This document shows positions 25,072 through 36,034 of a DNA stretch of 48,451 nt, in pieces. The notes beneath the pieces were generated by a model. The model was not told where the DNA came from. It saw only the letters and a program-made list of their open reading frames with translations, and did no database searches. The position numbers and the translations under genes were made by a program. How positions within the stretch are numbered: position 1 is the first letter of the stretch; each line of letters opens with the position of its first letter. Location: the IMG/VR virus record IMGVR_UViG_3300031963_000245, positions 1 through 48,451 of that record; one strand, given 5' to 3'. The stretch is from a virus.

Positions 25072-27948
25072 TTAACTATTATATTTAAAAATTTGGTATA
25101 ATGGGATATGAAATGACGACCAAGTAAAAGACCTCCAAACCAACATAAGTTGGTTTAATGATAAAAGATAATAATCTCTTTGAGCTCTTTGTACCGCAGC
25201 ACAATCTTCAATATCAGGATAACCTATTATTGGTGAACTTTCATTAATCCACGTATTTGTATTAGGGTCCCATTTATAAAAAACACCATCGTCTATAACA
25301 AAACAAAATTCACCAAAATTACCTGTTAATGGTAAATCACCATATGATTGGACTTCAGTTAACCATACGATATCAAAGTCATATTGAGGCCCAACTAAAC
25401 CATTTTCCTCAAATATTTTTTTACAACTACATCCTTGTATTACCTTGAATTGCGTCCACCCAACATTTTCAGGCCCATTGTAAAAATAATCACCCTCGTA
25501 TCTAGATGGTGGTAATACAACAGGAATGGATTGGGCATAACTAATTCTACCCACTGAAAGGGCTAAAAGATAATTATTTATATAAGACAAATAGGCATTT
25601 CTAGCATTTCTAAACTCAATTTGTTTACTCTCAATAACACCGCAATCAGGATAATTTGGTAACTCTTGACATCTAGTAGGTATAATATCCAAATTGTCTA
25701 ATAAATCAATTCCAAATAAAGGCCATTTAATATCATAGATTACTTTAGTTTCTTCGGTTTCACAATACTCTTCAGTTATTTCACAATTAATAGGGGTAAA
25801 TTCAGGTACGGGACAATAACAAGCGACACACGAAATATCGTAATGAATTATCATATTAATTATAATATTAGCATCATTTAATGAAATTTCGGAATTACAA
25901 TCAGTTAAAATAGTCATTTGATTAGTTTCAATATCAAAAATAACAGAACCAATACCATCATACCCTAATATTAAACTTCCAATAACATCATTCCATTGTT
26001 GGGTAGTTGGGTAATCATTTAAAGTTTCTCCCGTAAAAAATGTTTGGGTTGTGGTAACTCCGCTAACTGTAACGGATGCTTCAAATATAGCCTGATTCAA
26101 AATACAATTTGTATCCCCCGAACTTAAACTATAAAACCCATCAAGTAACATCTGTTTAGGTCCTTTTAAAATTATTTCACCATAATTTAATAAGTCAGAA
26201 TCACAAACGCTATAAACTTGATAAGATGATAATAAAACATTACCATTAACTATAACTTCCGTAGTTGACTCACACCCATTGTCATCAACAACAGTCAATG
26301 AGTAGGTTCCAGCACTTAACCCCGTTATAGTTGACCCTGTTTGTCCGCTAGCGTTTGGGCTCCAAGTTAATGTGAATGGTGGTTCTCCACTAGTTATTAA
26401 CGCTGTTACTGAACCATTATTACCCCCTAAAGCATCGGTCGGTACTAAAATAAAATCAACATCACTTGATGTTGCCACATTTGCCGATATTGTTTGGGTA
26501 CACCCATTATCATCCACAACATTTATACTATGTAATCCTGATGTTAGATTAGTAAAAGTTACCGAACTTAAAGGACTAATAACAATTTCACTACCATCTA
26601 AAGTATATGTGTAAGAAGGTGTTCCTCCTGAAACTTCAACAGTTATTATCCCATTATCATCACCACAAGTAGTACCTGTAACACTTGTTGACAAAATAAA
26701 CGCATTATCATTCTCAATTGTGAAGGTATTACTATATTCACAAGGACCATCGTCAGATATTGTTAAAGTATATTCACCGTAGAATAAATTATTAAAGGTC
26801 CAAGTTGAACTATTTGTTGTTTGCGTTGTAGTTGGCCCACCTGTTTCACTTAAAGTGTAGTTGTAAGGTGGTGACCCTCCATTCAATACTATCGTGACAT
26901 ATCCAGATGCCCCACATACCGTTGGAGAATACGAAAACGATACAACCGAAAATCCTCCTGGAGTTGTGACCGTTATTGTTGCACTTGTAGTACAAAGTCC
27001 CGCATCAGTCACTAATATACTATAATTCCCACTAGATACATTAGTAAATGTGTATTCAGTGTCAAATGTAAAGTAATTACCTAATGTTGAGGCGGAGAAG
27101 TTATACGGTGAAGTACCGCCCGTAACAATAACAGTAATTTCACCATCCGAAGAATAACAAGATGGGTCTGTTGTTAAAATAGACGCAATACCTACACTAG
27201 GTACTTCTGAAACTGAAGTTACTTTATTAACCGCACACCCTGTACTATCAGTTACCGTAACATTATAAAACCCTGCGGTTAATCCACTAATACTTGATGT
27301 TGTTTGACCATTAGACCATAAATAAGTGTACGGAGGATTACCCGTTAACCCTGTTATAAATATTTTACCTGAATTAACCGCACATCCCGCATCATTAACA
27401 ACATAAAAACCAAAATCTATGGTACTTGAGTCTTTAATTATAACAGATTCACTTTGACCTGTACAACCACCACCATCATTAGCAATTACATAATATGTAC
27501 TTGCGGATAAATTAGTAAACTGATAAGAATTACCAGCGGTTGATGCTGACATTATAAAACCATAAACAGAATCATACAATGAAAAAGTTGCTGTCCCATA
27601 ATACCCACTTGTAACAGCACTTAAAGAACCATTATTCTCACCACATAAAGTATCTTCAAACGATTCAATAGATACACAAGTCCCACTTGATATATAAACA
27701 TTAACAGGAACTACTGTATTAGGTTCACAACTATCTATAATATTAAATGTGTAAGTCGCGGCAGATAATCCACTCTCACTATATGTTGTAACCCCAGGTC
27801 CTAAAGCAATTGTACCATAAGATGCAGGACTAATCCATTGTATTGTATAATCAGGTGCCGTACCAAGAATACTAAGTTCAAAAGTCCCAACATTTATATT
27901 AGAACAATCACCTGTTATATTTAAACTATATGATAAAGGACAAGACAT
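25072..27948 (-). CDS. Tail fibre-like protein with about seven SprB-like repeats (958 aa)
   Basis: Residues 1-565 contain about seven SprB-like units of ~75-80 residues. Each has a GGxPPYxYxxSNG-type strand, a GLSAGxYxxxVxDxxGC-type strand and a short link (for example NPPYTYLWSNGQTT, then LTAGFYNVTVTDSTGC). The C-terminal ~390 residues differ: a Cys-rich stretch (CVACYCPVPEF, then CEITEEYC), a helical segment, and a small domain with SYGDLPLTGNFGEFCFVIDD...YKWDP, a motif frequent in phage tail-fibre and collar proteins. The start overlaps the upstream stop (TAATG). The repeats may have been taken from host surface adhesins and probably project from the baseplate. Confidence 0.82.
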   Translation of the reverse strand: MSCPLSYSLNITGDCSNINVGTFELSILGTAPDYTIQWISPASYGTIALGPGVTTYSESGLSAATYTFNIIDSCEPNTVVPVNVYISSGTCVSIESFEDTLCGENNGSLSAVTSGYYGTATFSLYDSVYGFIMSASTAGNSYQFTNLSASTYYVIANDGGGCTGQSESVIIKDSSTIDFGFYVVNDAGCAVNSGKIFITGLTGNPPYTYLWSNGQTTSSISGLTAGFYNVTVTDSTGCAVNKVTSVSEVPSVGIASILTTDPSCYSSDGEITVIVTGGTSPYNFSASTLGNYFTFDTEYTFTNVSSGNYSILVTDAGLCTTSATITVTTPGGFSVVSFSYSPTVCGASGYVTIVLNGGSPPYNYTLSETGGPTTTQTTNSSTWTFNNLFYGEYTLTISDDGPCEYSNTFTIENDNAFILSTSVTGTTCGDDNGIITVEVSGGTPSYTYTLDGSEIVISPLSSVTFTNLTSGLHSINVVDDNGCTQTISANVATSSDVDFILVPTDALGGNNGSVTALITSGEPPFTLTWSPNASGQTGSTITGLSAGTYSLTVVDDNGCESTTEVIVNGNVLLSSYQVYSVCDSDLLNYGEIILKGPKQMLLDGFYSLSSGDTNCILNQAIFEASVTVSGVTTTQTFFTGETLNDYPTTQQWNDVIGSLILGYDGIGSVIFDIETNQMTILTDCNSEISLNDANIIINMIIHYDISCVACYCPVPEFTPINCEITEEYCETEETKVIYDIKWPLFGIDLLDNLDIIPTRCQELPNYPDCGVIESKQIEFRNARNAYLSYINNYLLALSVGRISYAQSIPVVLPPSRYEGDYFYNGPENVGWTQFKVIQGCSCKKIFEENGLVGPQYDFDIVWLTEVQSYGDLPLTGNFGEFCFVIDDGVFYKWDPNTNTWINESSPIIGYPDIEDCAAVQRAQRDYYLLSLNQLMLVWRSFTWSSFHIPLYQIFKYNS
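26240..27900 (-). repeat. SprB-like repeat region
   Basis: About seven diverged protein repeats of 75-80 residues. The DNA copies share little identity, so they diverged long ago, unlike the Thr/Pro arrays. Recognised from the recurring PPYxY and SAGxYxxxVxDxxGC patterns. Confidence 0.75.
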
Positions 27949-30900
27949 TAATTACATAATATATTAAAATTTATTCCGACATTAATTTTTAAATTAACAC
28001 CATCATCATCTTCAGAACAAATATTATTAAATACAACAACAGTATCTTCAGTTGTAAAATAATAATCATATCCATAGATTTTTAAAGATTCTAATGAATC
28101 AGTTAATCCTGATAACCAAGCCGTAGTTGTAGTCGGATAACTAATATTAGGTACTGTTAATCCCACCCCATTAAAGAATGGTGTTTGAACAATTACCACA
28201 TCATTTATTCTAATATCAACAAACCAACTTGAGTTTAATGAATTTATTAAACAATCATTTAATGTATAACCGTTGGCGGTCAAATATTGATTTAATAAAT
28301 AAGCCAAAACACCACTAAATTGTTGTATTTGTGGATTTGTATCCCAAGGATAAACAGGACATTCAGTAGATTGTACAGGACAATCAACAGGAAATATATT
28401 TGTCGTTAATTCACAAGGTTTACAAGGTACAGGAATGATTTCACATCCTCTTTGTCTTCTCCATACAAATTTTTGTCTATGGAAGATTGAATTCTCATAT
28501 TTAACACCTGTATTCCATATGGTTGTCGCAGGTATCATTTGTTCAACAAGTCTAATCCAATAATCACCAAGACCATTGACATATTCTATCATTGTTTTGT
28601 ATGAAAAATTATCGTTCTTTACACCAATTCTGCCTTCAGATTCTAAATACCTCCAAAAAATAGAACCTAATGTTGGGTAACCTCCAGTTCTAGTTGAGTT
28701 GAATTGTCTATCTCTAACATTAATGGTATTAGTCCAAAAAGTTTGAGCGAACTCAAAAAATGTTTGTATTTTTGGCTGTGGATTTATTTCGGTCCAATCA
28801 ATACCTCCTTTATTAGGGTAAATGTTTATCGGTGAAACAGTGTAAAATTGCGTTGGTAATACCGTTTCACTTGTACCCGAAATGAATGACGGTACAACAC
28901 TAAGTCCATATGAAATTTCACTAGGATTTGCATTTATATTTGTAAACGTACTGGTCAATGTTAACCCACTATAATCATCAGGTAATATTACATTAGTAAC
29001 ACCTGTTGTACTACCCGCCGAAATTGTTATACCTGTAGTTACACTTACGTCACCACTTATTGTACCTAAAACATTTGTAAAATTAAATGTTATATCAAAC
29101 AATGGTGGTATGATAGTAGAAGCACTATAAGTTATATCAACAGAACCTGGTTGGTATATTGAGCTAATACTGTAAAATTGACTAATTTGTGGTACATAAT
29201 TTAACCCTTCATTAGGTATTGGGAAATTATATTGTCTTGACATATACCATATGTCGTATGCGATTCCTTGGGCAGGATTTAAAAATAAATCAACGTTTTT
29301 AACATTTAATACTAACTTATCATCACTAGTAAAATATCTTGCATTATAATTACCATCTAAATTACTTCTTAAACCAATTTCTCTATCAGTCCAACTTTTA
29401 TTATTATCAATAGTTGGTCTTAATCTAAACCCGATATCCATGAACGGAAACTCACGGAATCTATTTAAATAAACTTGTCCATATGAATACGGTTCTAAAA
29501 CCGTTTGGTAATTAGGGTTGGACCCAGTAAACACGCTATTAGTTAAATCAACTTGTTCTAACGCCCTGTGTTGAGGTGTTTGTTCAAACCATCCACTACC
29601 TATTTGGAAAAAATAATCTTCCGTATCTTCAGGTGCCGATGGGAAACCGTTATCATCTATCGGATATTCTTCTCTACCAATATTAACATCTTGCAACGTG
29701 ACTTGAGTTGTGAACCCTGTATACGTAACCCCCATTATAGAGTACAAATAACTTGGGTCTAATGCTGGCGTATTTTGAACATACGTACCTCCCGATATTT
29801 GAGCATAGTATGAATCAAACTGAGTCATATTAATTTTTTGGTCTGCTAAATACACATACTCATTAAATTCAACCAACGCTTCAGGTGCACCAATTAGTGT
29901 TAATAAAGTTTCAATTGATTTTCTAGTACCTTTGGATTTAAATAGGTAAGCCGAATTTAAAACTAAGTTTCTATAATATTGATAGTTTAATTCATCAGGT
30001 GTCATTACACTATCAACACCACTAAATGCCGACTTATCAGTATTTTTTTGACCAAAAACAGAATTTAATAATTCCTCATTAGATATTGGTGAGATATTTG
30101 TTCTCCATCCTAATGTTTGTGCTAAATTTTTTAAAAGTTGTGACGGTATGTCATTACCAACATTGTAATTAACAGAATTAATATATGCTAACGCATCAAT
30201 AAACTTTTTTGTTTCATCAAAACTTCTACCATAAATTTGTAGTACTTTCTCAACTTTTCTACCAATGGTATCAAACTCATTGAAGGCCCCTGTGGTTAAG
30301 AACCGTGAAATTAAATTTGTCTTATATTCGTCAAATGATATACTTACCTCGTTTAATTTATTTAAGTAATTAGTGAATGCCCCCGTTATGATATCTAAGT
30401 TCCACTTACCTAATAAAGGCCAAGTTAAATTTTGATACTCGGTATAATATGTTCCATCATCACCTACTTTAGGTATCTTGAATGTTGCAGTATATTTTGG
30501 GTTTACATTTCTATTCAGTAAAAAATCTTCAACCTCATCTAACGATTCATTTAAAACTTTATTAACTTCTAAATCATTAGGTCTAATAATTAAAGTTTGA
30601 TTGGTGGTTGATTCACCCGAAAATGGGTTACCCTCAACAACAATAGTTAATATCCCAGATGTCAATGATGTTGTTGATACAATTCTTTTTACGGAATACC
30701 CGTTATCGTTAAGATACAATGAATACTTACCATATTGAGTTGTCATATTCCTTAACTCGGAAACTTCAACTTCATTTAGTTCCATATTCCTTGTGGCGTT
30801 AACACTAAAATCAACACCAAATGGGTTACTTATTTTTGAAATTGATAAATCAAAACTAGTTTCATCAAATTGAGGGTTATATATTATATTAGTAGCACTT

Positions 30901-31304
30901 GGTCCTGTAGTATAATCTTTACCTAAAAAATTAGACTCTATAGCTCCAGGGAAATAATTAATGATTTTTTCCACAGAAACTGACATTCTTTTAACCATTG
31001 ACCCATATAGTGTGAAATTAGTAATCTGAGATAAATCAAAATTTGGATATACTTTAAAATTGTTTTCAAATAAAGCTTTAGATTCATCAATACTATTCAC
31101 ACCTAACCCTTCTAAATTGATGGGGTTGGAGAAAACTCCTGTGTTAAAATTTCTATTAACTTTTTCCGTAACCGATGTTGTGAACTCAAAATTACCTTGA
31201 GTTAACCCACCACCTTGCACTAACTGAAATCCAACTAATTCATCGGAAAATGTTCCCGCTCCTGACGCTTTTTGTGGTGGGCAAGTATATTTTTTAATCG
31301 CCAT
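27948..31304 (-). CDS. Large baseplate or tail structural protein (1118 aa)
   Basis: A very large protein without enzyme motifs. The N-terminal ~480 residues have long helical parts (ESLDEVEDFLLNRNVNP, then RKSIETLLTLIGAPEALVEF). The middle is beta-rich. Near residues 955-990 there is a Cys cluster (EIIPVPCKPCEL, then DCPVQSTECPVYPWD). The text reads like baseplate-wedge or fibre-connector proteins of large phages. It starts and ends with TAATG overlaps, so it is coupled to both neighbours. A role like T4 gp7 is possible from size and position after gp6-like, but I see no sequence proof. Confidence 0.75.
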   Translation of the reverse strand: MAIKKYTCPPQKASGAGTFSDELVGFQLVQGGGLTQGNFEFTTSVTEKVNRNFNTGVFSNPINLEGLGVNSIDESKALFENNFKVYPNFDLSQITNFTLYGSMVKRMSVSVEKIINYFPGAIESNFLGKDYTTGPSATNIIYNPQFDETSFDLSISKISNPFGVDFSVNATRNMELNEVEVSELRNMTTQYGKYSLYLNDNGYSVKRIVSTTSLTSGILTIVVEGNPFSGESTTNQTLIIRPNDLEVNKVLNESLDEVEDFLLNRNVNPKYTATFKIPKVGDDGTYYTEYQNLTWPLLGKWNLDIITGAFTNYLNKLNEVSISFDEYKTNLISRFLTTGAFNEFDTIGRKVEKVLQIYGRSFDETKKFIDALAYINSVNYNVGNDIPSQLLKNLAQTLGWRTNISPISNEELLNSVFGQKNTDKSAFSGVDSVMTPDELNYQYYRNLVLNSAYLFKSKGTRKSIETLLTLIGAPEALVEFNEYVYLADQKINMTQFDSYYAQISGGTYVQNTPALDPSYLYSIMGVTYTGFTTQVTLQDVNIGREEYPIDDNGFPSAPEDTEDYFFQIGSGWFEQTPQHRALEQVDLTNSVFTGSNPNYQTVLEPYSYGQVYLNRFREFPFMDIGFRLRPTIDNNKSWTDREIGLRSNLDGNYNARYFTSDDKLVLNVKNVDLFLNPAQGIAYDIWYMSRQYNFPIPNEGLNYVPQISQFYSISSIYQPGSVDITYSASTIIPPLFDITFNFTNVLGTISGDVSVTTGITISAGSTTGVTNVILPDDYSGLTLTSTFTNINANPSEISYGLSVVPSFISGTSETVLPTQFYTVSPINIYPNKGGIDWTEINPQPKIQTFFEFAQTFWTNTINVRDRQFNSTRTGGYPTLGSIFWRYLESEGRIGVKNDNFSYKTMIEYVNGLGDYWIRLVEQMIPATTIWNTGVKYENSIFHRQKFVWRRQRGCEIIPVPCKPCELTTNIFPVDCPVQSTECPVYPWDTNPQIQQFSGVLAYLLNQYLTANGYTLNDCLINSLNSSWFVDIRINDVVIVQTPFFNGVGLTVPNISYPTTTTAWLSGLTDSLESLKIYGYDYYFTTEDTVVVFNNICSEDDDGVNLKINVGINFNILCN

Positions 31305-32212
31305 TATTCAGTTATATTTGTAAAGTTTTTACTAAAATCAATGTTATTACCTCTATCTTCTCTAACTTCATACAATAGGTTATTAAATTGGTCTCTAATT
31401 TCATAAAGATTGTATTGTTTGTAGATATTGTTATTACTGTCGTAAACAGTGTAAATCCCGTCATCCATTGACTTAGTTTGGTTACCATAAAGAGCAATTG
31501 CCAATGTTGAGAAATCGTGTTCCGCCAATTCAATGTCTAAAGTTATTGGATTAAAAAATGTATTAGTTATAATAATATCTTGGTCAGGTTGCCCAATGTA
31601 TGGAGTGGCATTTGGTTTATTTGTGGGTGCCGATGATGGTGATAAAGTGCAAAATATTAAATTAGTATTACTATCGGTATATCTGTATCGTATCGCTTTT
31701 TGTGATGTATTTGTTAAATTTTGAACCACAGGCTCACAAAAGAATGATGAGGTAATTAATCTAAAAAAATTAGGTACTTTTGTACCATCAGAATTTAAAT
31801 ACTCAACTCTAAAACCAACTAATCCTTGATTAACAAATTTATTTCTATAGTTAGTTGGAACCGCATTTAAATCAATTACTATACCTTTAACATTAGGTAG
31901 TGCGGATAAAACACCACAATCCAAAATTGTAGTTCTAATTTGAGCAGGTCTTATATAAAGGGTATATATACCTATTCTATTAAAGACATCGGAAGGTAAT
32001 GTTAAATTATATAAACCCCCTAACAATTCAACATTAGCATTACCACCAGTGTCAGCATTATTAAAATACGGTTTAAGTATTGATGGTGCATCCAATTTTG
32101 TTAATAGAAAATTGTTTGTCTCATCTCTAGATGGGGTATAATTTAAAATTATCTCAACATCTTCAGGTGAAACATCTGCGGGTCTTATAGTACCGTAAAC
32201 GCCAGTTGCCAT
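31304..32212 (-). CDS. Tail or baseplate protein (302 aa)
   Basis: Beta-rich protein with strands such as GIYTLYIRPAQIRTTILDCG and NVKGIVIDLNAVP, and no signal or membrane segments. The C-terminus (YNLYEIRDQFNNLLYEVRED) looks helical. No family is recognised. It is coupled to the 1118-aa gene by TAATG and follows the PKD protein gene after 30 bases, so it belongs to the structural operon. Confidence 0.75.
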   Translation of the reverse strand: MATGVYGTIRPADVSPEDVEIILNYTPSRDETNNFLLTKLDAPSILKPYFNNADTGGNANVELLGGLYNLTLPSDVFNRIGIYTLYIRPAQIRTTILDCGVLSALPNVKGIVIDLNAVPTNYRNKFVNQGLVGFRVEYLNSDGTKVPNFFRLITSSFFCEPVVQNLTNTSQKAIRYRYTDSNTNLIFCTLSPSSAPTNKPNATPYIGQPDQDIIITNTFFNPITLDIELAEHDFSTLAIALYGNQTKSMDDGIYTVYDSNNNIYKQYNLYEIRDQFNNLLYEVREDRGNNIDFSKNFTNITE

Positions 32213-32242
32213 TTTATTTAGTTATTAATTTATTATTTTTAT

Positions 32243-33415
32243 TTAATATTTTACAATATTGAAGAACTTATATCCGTAATTAGTAAGTTCACCAATATTA
32301 TCAACTTCATTTAATCTTTGTACTCTTTCGTAAGCACTTACTTTTCCTCTATCAATAAATACATCAGTTTGTACTTCTGCTTCATCAATAACGTTTAATA
32401 ATACTTCATTTTTTGTTAATGCTGAACAAACTAACATATCTGATGTTATTCCCGATGTTTGAACAATGAATATTGTAGTTCCATCGTTATAATCATAATA
32501 GTCAATGTCATTAATTGTATAGGCGGTGTAAGTATTTGATGGGTCAGGTCCCCAATATGTCCCAATATTTCCAGATGTTCCCGTTACTTGGACCCCTAAT
32601 TTAAAATTACCCCCAAATAAATTATATTTGGGTCCATAAACTTGTAACCCATTAACATTTGATGTTGTGTAACCTGTAACTGTTATTGGTGTTGCCGAAA
32701 AATTATAAACGTCTAAGTCACAATTAGAATCACCACTAAAAATATAATCATACATAATTGGAGTTGCGGACCAATTTCCACCTGCAGGAACAAAATAAGC
32801 AGTCCCGTTTGGATTTGTGATTGTTACATTTGTATAAGGTACTGTAATATCTTTTTTCACAATGTTATATCCCCAAGGACTCATACCTGACATAGATATA
32901 GTATAATCTCCACTTTGGACATACGTATGTGATTGGAAAAATGGTGCAGTAAAACTAACCGTTTGAGCTGGTGTTCCATCACCCCAATCTACTTTATAAT
33001 CGGAAAACTGTAAGTAATTTAATGAGTTAATATCAGATGTATTATAAAAATAATACTCATATGGATTTAGAGTTGTTGATGAAAATAAAAAATTAGTCAT
33101 TACATCTTTCTGTAAAACAGCTCCATCAAACGTTGAATAATACCCAATATCTATACAAGTTTCAGATAAAAATATTGGGATGGTTAACCCTGTTAATAAT
33201 GAAGTTCCATTTGTACCTCCTGAAAGTATTTCAGTCATTGACGAATACACATAGGTTTGACCTGTGTAATACTTAGTTACAGCACTTGTGAAAATGTCAC
33301 AACAAATCTCAATATCAAATTCTTCATTATAAGAGTCACCAGTAAAATTAACTAAGAATATATCTCCATTAATTACTTCAGGGGATATTCTTATATTATA
33401 TATTCTATCATCCAT
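32243..33415 (-). CDS. Tail protein with PKD-like domain (390 aa)
   Basis: Around residues 138-190 there is a PKD-type Ig-like unit (YKVDWGDGTPAQTVSF, then SHTYVQSGDYTISMSG), typical of extracellular beta-sandwich spacers. Flanking parts are beta-rich and low in charge. The C-terminus has a short helical segment (DRGKVSAYERVQRLNEV), as in virion-attached fibre proteins. It is coupled to the upstream 271-aa gene by a TAATG overlap. Confidence 0.78.
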   Translation of the reverse strand: MDDRIYNIRISPEVINGDIFLVNFTGDSYNEEFDIEICCDIFTSAVTKYYTGQTYVYSSMTEILSGGTNGTSLLTGLTIPIFLSETCIDIGYYSTFDGAVLQKDVMTNFLFSSTTLNPYEYYFYNTSDINSLNYLQFSDYKVDWGDGTPAQTVSFTAPFFQSHTYVQSGDYTISMSGMSPWGYNIVKKDITVPYTNVTITNPNGTAYFVPAGGNWSATPIMYDYIFSGDSNCDLDVYNFSATPITVTGYTTSNVNGLQVYGPKYNLFGGNFKLGVQVTGTSGNIGTYWGPDPSNTYTAYTINDIDYYDYNDGTTIFIVQTSGITSDMLVCSALTKNEVLLNVIDEAEVQTDVFIDRGKVSAYERVQRLNEVDNIGELTNYGYKFFNIVKY

Positions 33416-34230
33416 TATGGGTTAACATATTCATACCATTTTATTGGGTTACCAACACCCACTCTAGTTCCTAAATAATCATAAATCATATACGTTTTAG
33501 TATTATAATTTAGGACTACTTTATTATAGAAATAATCATCATTATTAAATACAAATTTATTAGGTAGTGAAGATTGTGGAACTGTCATCATTCTTACATA
33601 AACACCTTGCTTAGCATCAAAAAATTTAACACTCATATAAAAAGTATCTAAATCCACAAATGTTTTTGATTTTAACCAATAAATAAAAAACCCTTCTTTT
33701 TTTGACGGTTTACTTGGTGATGGTATATAATCTAATAAGAATTTAGGTTTATCAACATTAACATTTGTTAGTGTTGGTGATATATTTATTTTTTCAAAAA
33801 TACCATTATAAGCAGGTAAAATTATTGTGAAGCAATTAACTTGTTTTACACTATCGGTCGTATCATAAAAATCTAATTTGAAGAATGATTTAATAAAAGG
33901 TTTTGCTTTGTAATATAACTCTTGACCTGTAAATCCTTCAGATATATAACTATTTCCCCAATCAGTTATTGTTGATGCGGTAACGTTTGATGGGACTCCA
34001 GAATAAAAATAAAACTCATAATCTATCAAAGTTATTTCTTTATTAGTATAAGAGTCATGAGCAAACCTTAAAACCTCAAAGTCTTCAGGTAAACCCGCAA
34101 TAACTCTTAATACATCTTCTTGATATACATCAATACTATCGTCTCTCCCTAAAAAATCCCATTGGATTTCTATGGGAATAGATATACTTTGATTAGTCCC
34201 TGGTACAGTAAATTTATATTTATTATTCAC
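33415..34230 (-). CDS. Tail or baseplate protein (271 aa), probable GTG start
   Basis: Beta-rich with many aromatic residues (EFYFYSGVPSNVTAS, FKLDFYDTTDSVK); no family is recognised. The frame has no early ATG. I chose GTG at 34230, which gives MNNKYKFTVPG and overlaps the stop of the 603-aa gene by 8 bases, as in other pairs here. The alternative TTG at 34254 would overlap by 32 bases. It belongs to the structural operon and is coupled to the PKD protein gene downstream. Confidence 0.72.
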   Translation of the reverse strand: MNNKYKFTVPGTNQSISIPIEIQWDFLGRDDSIDVYQEDVLRVIAGLPEDFEVLRFAHDSYTNKEITLIDYEFYFYSGVPSNVTASTITDWGNSYISEGFTGQELYYKAKPFIKSFFKLDFYDTTDSVKQVNCFTIILPAYNGIFEKINISPTLTNVNVDKPKFLLDYIPSPSKPSKKEGFFIYWLKSKTFVDLDTFYMSVKFFDAKQGVYVRMMTVPQSSLPNKFVFNNDDYFYNKVVLNYNTKTYMIYDYLGTRVGVGNPIKWYEYVNP

Positions 34231-36034
34231 AATCGTCAACAGTTGGTTCCGCAACTACGGTATTATTTGTTATCCCATAATCATAAGTATCCCCTTCACT
34301 AATTAATCTGAAAATAATATCTCTATATGGGTAGTGGGCGTTATTTAAATATGGATAATTAACCCCAACATTTTCAGTGTCAATAAACCCATATGGGTAT
34401 AAATCCCTCCAAATAAATTGGTTAACTGTCGTAGAGTAATAAGCATAATCAGGTATACCTACAACATTTTGGCTATCAGCTTCTTCAAGATAATTAGAGA
34501 ACGCCCTTATTTTTAAAGGATAGTGTGGCTTATAATAGTAACCACGACAATTATCACCAAATGGGTTTGAGTCAGGAGTTAGTCCAATATTAAAATAATA
34601 AGGATTAAACCTAAATTTATGATATAAATCAGAAATAACTCTTTCAGTTTGTTCCGAGTTATTCCACTCACAGTAATCTCCTAAAACTATATCTCCCTTT
34701 TGTACTGGTCTTATATATGTAAATGGTTTTCCAGGTATTCCTAATGTAGTTGTATAATTTAAAACCGAAAATCCCGCATCTGAATTCGTGTTAGAATTAG
34801 CCCACCAATTATTAGGTGCGTTAGGGTTGGTACTTAATGGTTGTATATTAAATTCCCATCCTTGTTTTAATCCATAATAACCACCACCAGGTCTTAACAA
34901 ACCAAAAGTCCAACCCATATAACCTTTCCACACTATAGTGTAAAATAATTCACTTAAGGGTCTATTTTGATTATCTCTTAATGATGAAATGTCAATGTCT
35001 TCATTAAATGAGGCCGTATACACAGTATTACCATTTTTTAATGATATTCTACTTTGTTTATTTGGTGTATAGGTTGCCCTTTCATTCTTTTTTTGTTGTT
35101 TAAATATCTGTTGCTCAAATCCTGATTTACCTAATACTAAATCATCACTTTCAGTTAAAATTTTATGTCTTCTAACATAATATTCCGAAATAGTATCACC
35201 ACTATTATTAATATCAATTATTCTTTTAAAAGTACCCGTCACACCACTTACAAATGTGGTACCTGTAAATCCAATATCATAAATATTAAAAATATATTCA
35301 TCAGTCCCATAGTATGGGTCACCTAACGAATATACTTGGAACGTATCTTGACCTAAATAATCAATACTTAATTTAACATATTCCCCAACTGAAAGTCCGT
35401 GAGTTATAGGGCACCTAAATGAAATAACTGTCTGATTTTGGTCCATGGTTCTATAAACAACAAATGGTATTCCATCAGATGCCACCCAATTTAAAGTAGT
35501 GTTAGAATCTTTATCAAATGCGGACATTTGTTTATTTTTAATGTTATCATACGCATAACTCATGTTAATGGACCAATTATATGTGTCAGCACTTTTATTA
35601 ATAAAAAATTTATGTATGTTATTGGTAACATCAGGAGAAGTATAACCTGAGATATCATTATCAATCCTCATAAAATCAAATTCATAATATTGAGGATATC
35701 CCGAATAAAGACTTATTGAGCTTAATGTACAAATATTCGTAACTAATGATTGTACATTTTCATAATACAATGATGATTTATATGGATAATATGATGTAAC
35801 ACCAGAATATTTGTTATCAAACAATAATGATAATTTAGCGATAGGTCTGAATATTGTTGACCTTTGTCTTTCGTCATCATATAACTGTTGTAAATCAAAA
35901 TTGATAGTTCTATCAAATTCAATATTTTCTTTAACCGTCTGTACTAACGGTACTTGAAATAATAAGTTGCTATTAGGTGCTGACTTGTACCTTAAAGACC
36001 CCAATACTACTCTATCTTCTATTCTACTACTCAT
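34223..36034 (-). CDS. Large tail or baseplate structural protein (603 aa)
   Basis: No enzyme motifs are present; the protein is rich in Tyr, Asn and Gly with alternating strands. The N-terminal region (RSTIFRPIAKLSLLFDNKY) and the repeated NPYYFNIG/YPYGFID-type stretches look like an extended beta-structured virion protein. It begins with a TAATG overlap with the 1631-aa gene, so its output is tied to that protein. No T4 counterpart can be assigned from sequence. Confidence 0.75.
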   Translation of the reverse strand: MSSRIEDRVVLGSLRYKSAPNSNLLFQVPLVQTVKENIEFDRTINFDLQQLYDDERQRSTIFRPIAKLSLLFDNKYSGVTSYYPYKSSLYYENVQSLVTNICTLSSISLYSGYPQYYEFDFMRIDNDISGYTSPDVTNNIHKFFINKSADTYNWSINMSYAYDNIKNKQMSAFDKDSNTTLNWVASDGIPFVVYRTMDQNQTVISFRCPITHGLSVGEYVKLSIDYLGQDTFQVYSLGDPYYGTDEYIFNIYDIGFTGTTFVSGVTGTFKRIIDINNSGDTISEYYVRRHKILTESDDLVLGKSGFEQQIFKQQKKNERATYTPNKQSRISLKNGNTVYTASFNEDIDISSLRDNQNRPLSELFYTIVWKGYMGWTFGLLRPGGGYYGLKQGWEFNIQPLSTNPNAPNNWWANSNTNSDAGFSVLNYTTTLGIPGKPFTYIRPVQKGDIVLGDYCEWNNSEQTERVISDLYHKFRFNPYYFNIGLTPDSNPFGDNCRGYYYKPHYPLKIRAFSNYLEEADSQNVVGIPDYAYYSTTVNQFIWRDLYPYGFIDTENVGVNYPYLNNAHYPYRDIIFRLISEGDTYDYGITNNTVVAEPTVDDCE

